Shown piece by piece: positions 57,234 through 64,000 of a DNA stretch of 64,000 bases (positions are counted from its first letter, which is position 1; every line of letters starts with the position of its first letter). This DNA comes from Novosphingobium sp. ZN18A2 (GTDB taxonomy: Bacteria; Pseudomonadota; Alphaproteobacteria; Sphingomonadales; Sphingomonadaceae): the NCBI RefSeq assembly GCF_036784765.1, contig NZ_CP136651.1, positions 2,604,001-2,668,000 on the forward strand. The letters are read 5' to 3'. The translations under genes were made by a program, and so were the position numbers. The notes beneath the pieces were generated by a model. It saw only the letters and a list, made by a program, of their open reading frames with translations, did not search any database and was not told where the DNA came from.

Positions 57234-59728
57234 GCCAGGAACGTCGCGCCATCGCGGGCGGCCGGCGGGCCTTCCTGCAGGAAGAACCGTTCGCCAATCG
57301 CTTCGGAAACGCCACCAAGCAGCGAAACGGCGGTTTGCAGGTCTTTCGGGACCACGCTTTCGGCATCCAGCATTTCAATGTGCGCGGCAAACCTGCGCGC
57401 CAGCTTCAGCGGGGTTTCGGGCAATCCGTCATCCGTCAGCACAGGCAAGGCTTCAAGGTGTTCGACGATCCGCGCGGCCTGGAAGGAAAGCCCGCGCGGC
57501 TGTGCGGGGTCGAGCAGGACCACGTCGAGAACCGGGGCAATATACGGCATCGCCAGATAGCGGCTGCGATAGAGCGCCTGCGCGTCCGCAAGGTCCAGCA
57601 AGGCCGAAAGATCGTCGGCACTGGCGTGTCCGGGCACAAGCTCAAGCGTCGCCTGGGCGATCAGCGATGCCCGTTCAATCAGGATGCCAAGATCAAGGAA
57701 ACGCCAGGCATCGGTCCGGTTCATGGTATCCGCCGTCAACCGGCCGATCGCGGAATACCGCTCCACCAGAACATCGGTGGCCTGCACCATCGATTCGGCG
57801 TGTCCGGGAAGGAATCCGGGGAACGGGCGATTGATCATCCGCCAGCTGTCGCGCCCCAGCCTGTCGCGCAGCAAAAGCGCGATCTGTTGGCCGCGGCGCG
57901 CAAGCGCGGCGACGGAACCTTGCGTTTCCCCAGCAAGCGCCAGTTGCGCGATCTCCAGCGGCGACCGTGTCCGTTGCGCGGTGGTAATCGCGCCCCAGCG
58001 CAGAAGCAGGCCGCACAGCCGGTCTATCGTGCTGTTTCCATCGGCATCGGCCTTCTTGTCCGCCTGCGCGGCGCTTGCCACGTCGAGCAAGGTGCGTACC
58101 GCGCGCACGGCCTGGTGCCCCCGTTCGCCATAGCGGCCCAGCCAGAACAGGTTGTCCGCGCTCTGGCTGGGGAGCAGCCCCACGGGGCGCCGAACCGGCG
58201 GCGCGACCAGCGTGGGCGCGGGTACCGATTGCGTCGGCGTGGCCGGATCGACCACGCACACATCGCTCGACAGGTCACCCAGCCCCATCAGCGACGTCCT
58301 GAGGTCGCCATGCTGCGAAACGCGCCCGAAGCCGCCGGGCAGCGTAACCCAGTTCCCGTCCGCATCGCGCGCAAGAAAAGCCCGCAGGGTGAACCCGCGC
58401 GGCCGCAAATGCCCGTCGGCAATACACGGCGTGGTGGACAGGCGGATGATCTCTTGCCCGCAATAATCCATGGGCCGCCGATTGATCGCCTCGATCAACG
58501 CGCGCCGTTCCTCTCCCCTGAATGTGCTGCCCGCACGCGTATGCCCGTCGTCCAGCCCTTCAACCGGCAGACGGTACGACGAACTGATTACCATGCGGTC
58601 CAGGCTGTCGATCACGTGCGCACGTTCGGCCTCGCCCCCGCACCACCACGTTGCGGCGTTGGGAAGCTTCAGCGGCCCGCCGGTGATGTGGCGCGAAAGC
58701 CGCGGCAGGAAAGCGGACATCGCGCGGGCTTCCACCACGCCGGCCCCCGGCCAGTTCGCCACCAGCACATCGCCTGTGGCACAGGCGGCAAGGAGGTTGG
58801 GCACCCCGATCCGCGAACGTGAATCGAAGTTCAAAGGATCGATGTCGCGCGTATTGATCCACCGCCACAGCGCATCGATCCGCTTCAGTCCGGCAATCGT
58901 GCGCACGAAGATGCGCCCGTCGCGCTCAACCAGGTCGCGCCCCTCCACCAGCGAAAAGCCAAGGTGCCGGGCAAGGTGCGCCTGTTCGGGATAGCTCTGG
59001 TTGAAGCGGCCGGGCGTAAGCAGGCCAATTCGCGGATCGGATCGGGCGGCACCGGCGGCGATGCCTTCGCGCAGGGCTTCATAGAAATCGGACTGTCTGC
59101 GCGCCCGGATGGAAGCCAGCAGACCGCCCGTCGCCCGCGTCAGCGCCAGCCGGTTTTCCAGCGCATAGCCTATGCCGATGGGCAGGCGCACCCGGTCTGC
59201 CAGGACGCGCCATTCGCCATCCGGCCCGCGCGCCAGATCGACCGAATAGACCCGCAGGAAATGTCCGCCCGCAGGCGGCATCCCCACCATCCGCCGCGCG
59301 AAATTCGGGCTGCCCGAAACGACCGCGGCGGGCAGGTGACCGTCGCGCACAAGCCTTTGGGGGCCGTAGATATCGGCAATCACGGTTTCCAGAAGGTCCG
59401 CGCGCTCGACAAGCGCGCCTTCGATCGTCGCCCATTCATCGGCCCCGATGATGATCGGAACCGGCCCCAGCGGCCACGGACGCTCCTGCTCGTCCCCCGT
59501 CAGGCGGAAGGCAAGGCCAAGGTCCGATACATGCCGGTCAAGATACGTCTGGACCCGCGTCAGATCTCCGTCGGCCTGCGCGGCGATGCCGGTAACGAAA
59601 TCGCGCCACGCCGCTGCTGCCGGCCCGGTTGCGTCGGCATAGATATCGCCGCCCGCCCCTGGGTCGTAATAGGCCAGCGGATCGCGTTCGGGATCCGGGC
59701 CGAAAAGGTCTGCGCCGTGCGTGGCCAT
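57230..59728 (-). CDS. Circularly permuted ATP-grasp / alpha-E fusion protein
   Basis: An 832-residue protein. Residues 1-480 match the circularly permuted ATP-grasp family (VIIGADEWATIEGALVERADLLETVIADIYGPQRLV, VSGSPNFARRMVG, LTPGRFNQSYPEQAHLARHLGFSLVEGRDL). Residues 520-830 match the alpha-E helical domain (LLPSQSADNLFWLGRYGERGHQAVRAVRTLLD). These are often separate genes, so this is a fusion. ATP-grasp enzymes form amide bonds using ATP, and the family is predicted to ligate amino acids onto an unknown carrier. It is coupled to the transglutaminase gene and 9 bp downstream of the DUF2126 gene. Confidence 0.88.
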   Translation of the reverse strand: MATHGADLFGPDPERDPLAYYDPGAGGDIYADATGPAAAAWRDFVTGIAAQADGDLTRVQTYLDRHVSDLGLAFRLTGDEQERPWPLGPVPIIIGADEWATIEGALVERADLLETVIADIYGPQRLVRDGHLPAAVVSGSPNFARRMVGMPPAGGHFLRVYSVDLARGPDGEWRVLADRVRLPIGIGYALENRLALTRATGGLLASIRARRQSDFYEALREGIAAGAARSDPRIGLLTPGRFNQSYPEQAHLARHLGFSLVEGRDLVERDGRIFVRTIAGLKRIDALWRWINTRDIDPLNFDSRSRIGVPNLLAACATGDVLVANWPGAGVVEARAMSAFLPRLSRHITGGPLKLPNAATWWCGGEAERAHVIDSLDRMVISSSYRLPVEGLDDGHTRAGSTFRGEERRALIEAINRRPMDYCGQEIIRLSTTPCIADGHLRPRGFTLRAFLARDADGNWVTLPGGFGRVSQHGDLRTSLMGLGDLSSDVCVVDPATPTQSVPAPTLVAPPVRRPVGLLPSQSADNLFWLGRYGERGHQAVRAVRTLLDVASAAQADKKADADGNSTIDRLCGLLLRWGAITTAQRTRSPLEIAQLALAGETQGSVAALARRGQQIALLLRDRLGRDSWRMINRPFPGFLPGHAESMVQATDVLVERYSAIGRLTADTMNRTDAWRFLDLGILIERASLIAQATLELVPGHASADDLSALLDLADAQALYRSRYLAMPYIAPVLDVVLLDPAQPRGLSFQAARIVEHLEALPVLTDDGLPETPLKLARRFAAHIEMLDAESVVPKDLQTAVSLLGGVSEAIGERFFLQEGPPAARDGATFLA

Positions 59729-59737
59729 TTGCCTGCT

Positions 59738-62700
59738 TTAATGCATTCCGGCCGGTCGGCGAAGGTCCAGCGTCATCGGGAACTCACCGCCAAATTCGGC
59801 GGCCGGGATATCGACCCGCCCCGGCGTATGACCATGATCCTGGAAACGCGCCTTGCGCCGTGCCTCCGCCTCGTACTCGTTGACCGGAACCGTATCGTAA
59901 TTGCGCCCGCCCGGATGCGCGACGTGATAGACGCACCCGCCCACCGACCGGCCGTTCCACGTATCGAACACGTCGAATGTCAGCGGCGCATCCGCGCCCA
60001 GCAGCGGGTGCAGGCACGATGGCGGCGCCCATGCCTTGTACCGCACCCCGCCCACGCCCTCGCCCGGCACGTCCGTCGGGTGCATCGGCACACGCCGCCC
60101 GTTGCAACCGATCACGTGGCGGCCGGGCACCAGACCGGTAGCGCGAACCTGCAAGCGTTCGGTCGAACTGTCGACATAGCGCACGGTGCCGCCCACCGCG
60201 CCCGTCTCGCCCAGCACGTTCCACGGTTCAAGCGCATGGCTGATTTCCAGCACCACGCCGCCCGCCTCTATCGATCCATGCACGGGAAAGCGGAACTGGC
60301 GCTGCGCTTCGAACCACTGGGGATCGAAATCGTATCCCGCGCGCCGCAGGTCGCCCAGCACTTCCATGAAGTCCGTCCAGCAGAAATGCGGCAACAGGAA
60401 CCGGTCGTGCAGCATCGTGCCCCAGCGCACCAGGCTGCCGTCTTGCGGTTCGCGCCAGAACCACGCGAGCAGCGCGCGCAGCAGCAATTGCTGGGCAACG
60501 CTCATCTTCGCGTCCGGCGGCATCTCGAACCCGCGAAATTCGACCAGGCCCAGCCGCCCGGTCGGGCCGTCGGGCGAATAGAGCTTGTCTATGCAGATTT
60601 CGGTGCGGTGGGTATTACCCGTCACATCGACCAGCATGTTGCGGAACAGCAGATCCACGATCCACGGGAAGCGCGGCGCCTCACCCGGCGGCGGCACTTG
60701 CGACAGCGCGATTTCCAGTTCGTAGAGACTGTCATGCCGGGCTTCGTCGATACGCGGGGCCTGGCTGGTCGGACCGATAAACAGGCCGGAGAACAGGTAG
60801 CTGAGCGAGGGGTGCCGCTGCCAGTAGAGTACGAAGCTTTTCAGCAGGTCCGGGCGGCGGATGAACGGGCTGTCCGGGAATGTTGCCCCGCCCATCACCA
60901 GGTGGTTGCCGCCGCCGGTGCCGACCGAGCGGCCATCGACCATGAACTTGTCGGCGGTAAGCCCCACCTCGCGCGCGTCGTCGTAAAGCCCCTGGGTCAG
61001 TTCGACGAGGTCGTGAAAGCTCGATGTCGGGTGAATATTGACTTCGATCACGCCGGGATCGGGCGTTACCTTGAGCACGGAAATGCGCGGGTCGGGCGGC
61101 GGCGGATAGCCTTCGATACGCACCGGCATCTGCAAGCGTTCCGCCGTCGCTTCCACTTGTGCGACGAGTTCGAGGAAGTCCTCTATCGCTTCGACAGGCG
61201 GGATGAACACGGAAAGGTAACGGCCGCGCGGTTCAACGGTGATCGCAGTGCGCACCGCGCCTTCGATGATTTCCTGTTCGACCACGTCCTGCCGGTTTCC
61301 GCCCGCGCTCTCCACCCTCTGAAATGGCTGGTCGGCGGCCACTTCGCGCGCAACATCGGCTGGCGCGGCGCGCTGTTCGCGAAAATCGGATAGCGGCGCC
61401 TGCGCATCGGTCGTCACGCGCGGGTGGATATAGGGATAGTCCGACTTGGGAACCCAGGGCAGAGACCCCAGCGGCAGCCGGTAGCCAAGCGAGGAATCGC
61501 CCGGCACCGCGAACAGCTTGCCCCTGCGAAGGGTCCACTGTTCGGATTTCCAGCGCGGTCCCTTGGCCGGTTCGGCCTGCCAGCGCTGGATCGGCAGAAC
61601 ATAACCGGCGGGCTTAGACAGGCCGCGCTCGAACGTGCGCACGATGCGCGATCTTTCTTCCGGATCGTCAAGCCTGGGATCGGATACGTCGACATTGATC
61701 GGCAAGTCGCCTTCGCGCTCGATCCATTTGGCAGGATCCTCATACACCGGCTGGATGAACGCGCTGTCCACCCCCAACCCGCTGGCCGCTGTATCCAGGA
61801 ACCGTTCGGCATCGTCGCCGGTAAGCGCCTTTTCCGCCGGTTCGGTATCGTCATCGGGATCGGCGGCGATCAGGCCTGGGTTTGACCACAGCGGCTTTCC
61901 GTCGTTGCGCCAGTATAGCGAGAAACCCCAGCGCGGCAGGCTCTCGCCCGGATACCATTTGCCCTGCCCGTGATGCAGCAACGCGCCGGGGGCAAATCTC
62001 TGCCTGAGCTTGCGGATCAGCTTGTCGGCATATTTCGCCTTTGTCGGCCCGACGGCATCGCCGTTCCATTCGCCGGCTTGCGGATCGTCGGCGGCGACGA
62101 ACGTCGGCTCGCCCCCCATGGTCAGCCGGCAGTCCTGCGCCGCAAGATCCCTGTCCACCGCCTCGCCCAGTGACAGCAGCCGTTCCCAGCGGCTGTCGGT
62201 AAAAGGCTTGGTAATCCGCACCGCTTCGGCAACGCGGTCCACCCGCATGGCGAAATCGAAATTGACCTCTGCCGGCTCGGCAACGCCGGATACGGGCGCG
62301 GCGGAGCGATAATGCGGCGTGGCGGCGAGCGGAATGTGCCCTTCACCGGCGAACAAGCCGGACGTGGGATCGAGGCCGACCCATCCCGCACCCGGAACGA
62401 ACACTTCGCACCAGGCGTGGAGGTCGGTGAAATCGGCTTCGGGGCCTTTCGGCCCTTCCACCGGCTCCACATCCGCCTTCATCTGGATCAGATAGCCGGA
62501 CACGAACCGCGCGGCCAGGCCGAGCCGGCGCAGCAGGTTGACCAGCAACCAGCCGCTGTCCCGGCACGATCCGGTGCCAAGGCGCAGCGTTTCCTCGGGC
62601 GTCTGCACCCCCGCTTCCATCCGCACGACATAGCCGATGCGTTCTTCCAGCTCGCGATTGATGCGCACCAGGAAGTCGATCGTGCGTTCCTCGACGCCCG

Positions 62701-63100
62701 AATAGCGGTCCGCCAGCGCATCGAGCAGCGGGCCGCCGGGCACCGCTTCGAAATAGGCGGCCAGTTCCTCTCGCGTCGAACCGTCATAGGCGAAGGGGAA
62801 GGTTTCGGCGCTGTCTTCAACGAAAAAGTCGAACGGATTGATCACGGTAAGGTCCGCGATCAGGTCTACCTCTATCGAGAACTGGGTGACGCGTTCCGGA
62901 AAGACGATGCGCGCCAGCCAGTTGCCGTGGGGATCCTGCTGCCAGTTCAGGAAATGCCCCGAAGGTTCGATCTTCAGCGAATAGTTGGGAATGGCCGTGC
63001 GCGAGTGGGGCGCCGGTCGCAGGCGAACCACCTGCGGCCCAAGAGCCACCGGCCGGTCATAGGCATATCTGGTCGAATGGTGCAGGGCCGCGCGGATCAT
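59738..63100 (-). CDS. Transglutaminase-like / DUF2126 large protein
   Basis: A 1120-residue protein from the ATG at 63100. The first 290 residues are a transglutaminase-like domain ([45 protein letters not shown] with Cys, [25 protein letters not shown] with His and Asp). The rest is the DUF2126 region ([45 protein letters not shown]), which has features of amidoligase-type enzymes. The frame extends to 63163, but the earlier part lacks conservation. It is clustered with ATP-grasp/alpha-E and transglutaminase genes, an association described for predicted peptide-synthesis systems. Confidence 0.9.
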   Translation of the reverse strand: MIRAALHHSTRYAYDRPVALGPQVVRLRPAPHSRTAIPNYSLKIEPSGHFLNWQQDPHGNWLARIVFPERVTQFSIEVDLIADLTVINPFDFFVEDSAETFPFAYDGSTREELAAYFEAVPGGPLLDALADRYSGVEERTIDFLVRINRELEERIGYVVRMEAGVQTPEETLRLGTGSCRDSGWLLVNLLRRLGLAARFVSGYLIQMKADVEPVEGPKGPEADFTDLHAWCEVFVPGAGWVGLDPTSGLFAGEGHIPLAATPHYRSAAPVSGVAEPAEVNFDFAMRVDRVAEAVRITKPFTDSRWERLLSLGEAVDRDLAAQDCRLTMGGEPTFVAADDPQAGEWNGDAVGPTKAKYADKLIRKLRQRFAPGALLHHGQGKWYPGESLPRWGFSLYWRNDGKPLWSNPGLIAADPDDDTEPAEKALTGDDAERFLDTAASGLGVDSAFIQPVYEDPAKWIEREGDLPINVDVSDPRLDDPEERSRIVRTFERGLSKPAGYVLPIQRWQAEPAKGPRWKSEQWTLRRGKLFAVPGDSSLGYRLPLGSLPWVPKSDYPYIHPRVTTDAQAPLSDFREQRAAPADVAREVAADQPFQRVESAGGNRQDVVEQEIIEGAVRTAITVEPRGRYLSVFIPPVEAIEDFLELVAQVEATAERLQMPVRIEGYPPPPDPRISVLKVTPDPGVIEVNIHPTSSFHDLVELTQGLYDDAREVGLTADKFMVDGRSVGTGGGNHLVMGGATFPDSPFIRRPDLLKSFVLYWQRHPSLSYLFSGLFIGPTSQAPRIDEARHDSLYELEIALSQVPPPGEAPRFPWIVDLLFRNMLVDVTGNTHRTEICIDKLYSPDGPTGRLGLVEFRGFEMPPDAKMSVAQQLLLRALLAWFWREPQDGSLVRWGTMLHDRFLLPHFCWTDFMEVLGDLRRAGYDFDPQWFEAQRQFRFPVHGSIEAGGVVLEISHALEPWNVLGETGAVGGTVRYVDSSTERLQVRATGLVPGRHVIGCNGRRVPMHPTDVPGEGVGGVRYKAWAPPSCLHPLLGADAPLTFDVFDTWNGRSVGGCVYHVAHPGGRNYDTVPVNEYEAEARRKARFQDHGHTPGRVDIPAAEFGGEFPMTLDLRRPAGMH

Positions 63101-63163
63101 GCCGCTATCAGACACCCGATCATGCTGCGTTGCAATACGTTCCGCGCATCGGGCCGGGCACAC

Positions 63164-63811
63164 CTACGCACGAAGCGCATGGCGCGCGAAGGCGCGGAAG
63201 CGTTCAAGCCGCTCCCCGGCTTGTTCGGTTCCATAGGTCCGGGCGCGCCGGGCCTCTACCGCGCTGCGATTGGAGCGCGGCGGCACATCCAGCGCGGCTG
63301 CCGTCACGAAGCGTATCCGCCAGGCCAGCGTGACGGTGTCTACGCCGGGTTGTATCGCCTGGAGCGCCCCGGTCACGCGATCCACGCCGGGCGCGAAGAT
63401 CGTCCAGATCTCGCCATGCAATTCGGGGGTCGCGCGGGCGAAAATCTCGTCCAGAACAACGATCGCGCGTTCATCGCCCCCGATGGCCGATCGGGTCCAC
63501 AACGGAAGAACCAGCGCATCGACGGCCGCATCGAAATCGTCCGGCGGAAGCCGTTCCAGCAGGCTCGCGCGTTCATCGGCAAGGCGCCGCGCGTTAAGCA
63601 ACGCCAGTTCGCGCAAAAGGCCGGGCACACCGCCGAAATGATAGCGCACAAGCGCGGAATTCACCTGTGCCTCGCTGGCGATGCGGCGCACGGTCAACGC
63701 GTGGACACCTTCGCGCACCACCAGCGATTCCGCCGCCTGCAACAACCTGTGCCGCGTCTGCGCCGCGCCTTCGGCCTGGCGACTTCCTTCGATGGATCGC
63801 CCGCCGTTCAT
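63164..63811 (-). CDS. TetR-family transcriptional regulator
   Basis: A 215-residue regulator. The N-terminal helix-turn-helix reads RHRLLQAAESLVVREGVHALTVRRIASEAQVNSALVRYHFGG, typical of TetR. The C-terminal ligand domain is variable; its ligand is unknown. The ATG overlaps the stop of the membrane protein gene to its right. It sits 63 bp upstream of the DUF2126 gene on the same strand and may regulate the cluster. Confidence 0.88.
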   Translation of the reverse strand: MNGGRSIEGSRQAEGAAQTRHRLLQAAESLVVREGVHALTVRRIASEAQVNSALVRYHFGGVPGLLRELALLNARRLADERASLLERLPPDDFDAAVDALVLPLWTRSAIGGDERAIVVLDEIFARATPELHGEIWTIFAPGVDRVTGALQAIQPGVDTVTLAWRIRFVTAAALDVPPRSNRSAVEARRARTYGTEQAGERLERFRAFARHALRA

Positions 63812-64000
63812 CCAGCCCAGGTCCAGAGCAGCATCGCCAGTGCGGACGCACCAAGGGCCGCAACAAGCGGCATGGCCGCGCCGACCCCGCCGCGCCCGAA
63901 TGCGATTCCGGCCGAAAGCGCGGCCTTGATCGCCGTATTCGCCAGCACGGGCACCGCCAGCACCACGCCCGCCGACGATGGCGAAAGCATATGCCCCGGC
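63808..64000 (-). CDS. Membrane protein, C-terminal part (DUF4010/MgtC-like)
   Basis: The last 63 codons of a gene that begins outside the window. The sequence GVVLAVPVLANTAIKAALSAGIAFGRGG, then a second hydrophobic stretch ending LLWTWAG, resembles the C-terminal end of DUF4010-type membrane proteins. The open frame continues past 64000 with no start required at the ATG at 63990. Its stop overlaps the TetR gene start. Confidence 0.6.
   Translation of the reverse strand, partial: PGHMLSPSSAGVVLAVPVLANTAIKAALSAGIAFGRGGVGAAMPLVAALGASALAMLLWTWAG

Overview
The window is chromosomal DNA from a GC-rich alphaproteobacterium, most likely a sphingomonad (Novosphingobium/Sphingomonas/Erythrobacter type). 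This rests on recognisable protein families and gene neighbourhoods: lon-hup, dnaX-ybaB with an adjacent SRP RNA, a complex I NDUFS4-like subunit, RegB/RegA beside cyoABCD, a large TonB-dependent receptor next to a TPR-sulfotransferase, and a transglutaminase/ATP-grasp cluster. No database search was possible, so the genus is a guess.

Layout. (1) 1-7155 is the right part of an integrated P4-like satellite or genomic island that abuts the 3' end of a tRNA-Tyr gene. It holds a P4-type tyrosine integrase, a small helix-turn-helix protein, a primase-helicase, a serine recombinase and several small unknown proteins, one ending in an SSB-like acidic tail. (2) 7157-28515 is mostly housekeeping: rlmB, a lipoprotein, hup, lon, a DsrE-like protein, ybaB, dnaX, the 4.5S/SRP RNA, an NDUFS4-like subunit, hrpB, an aldo/keto reductase, a PAS-GGDEF-EAL-PilZ protein, a polyprenyl diphosphate synthase, chorismate mutase, an Lrp-type regulator, a histidine-kinase-like protein with a degenerate ATPase domain, and a polysaccharide-deacetylase-like protein. 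(3) 28573-39823 is a second integrated element of about 11.2 kb. It sits at the 3' end of a tRNA-Ile(CAT) gene and is bounded by an exact 19-bp repeat of that tRNA end. (4) 39893-64000 returns to the chromosome: tRNA-Pro, an MFS transporter, cyoABCD-SURF1-regB-regA, a BCCT transporter, a TonB receptor/TPR-sulfotransferase/MFS group, and the transglutaminase-like/alpha-E/DUF2126 cluster with a TetR regulator.

The second island is the most unusual part. Its expected integrase is reduced to an N-terminal piece fused in frame to an HsdS-like fragment, an ASCH domain and a membrane tail. A reverse transcriptase gene of about 465 codons is broken by an in-frame TGA and by an IS21-family element with a 5-bp target duplication. 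An IS3-family element with a 3-bp duplication splits another unknown gene. Between these lies an intact, translationally coupled three-gene operon (35096-36976): a TIGR04255-like protein followed by two proteins I do not recognise. Related GTTGCAAC-containing repeats stand on both sides of it. This operon is the best candidate for an undescribed, possibly defensive, system. That function is inference from context only.

The chromosomal groups show plausible cooperation. The bo3-type oxidase genes are followed by an assembly factor and a redox-sensing two-component pair. The TonB receptor, sulfotransferase-like protein and MFS transporter look like one uptake or modification unit. The last cluster resembles known predicted peptide-ligase/transglutaminase systems.
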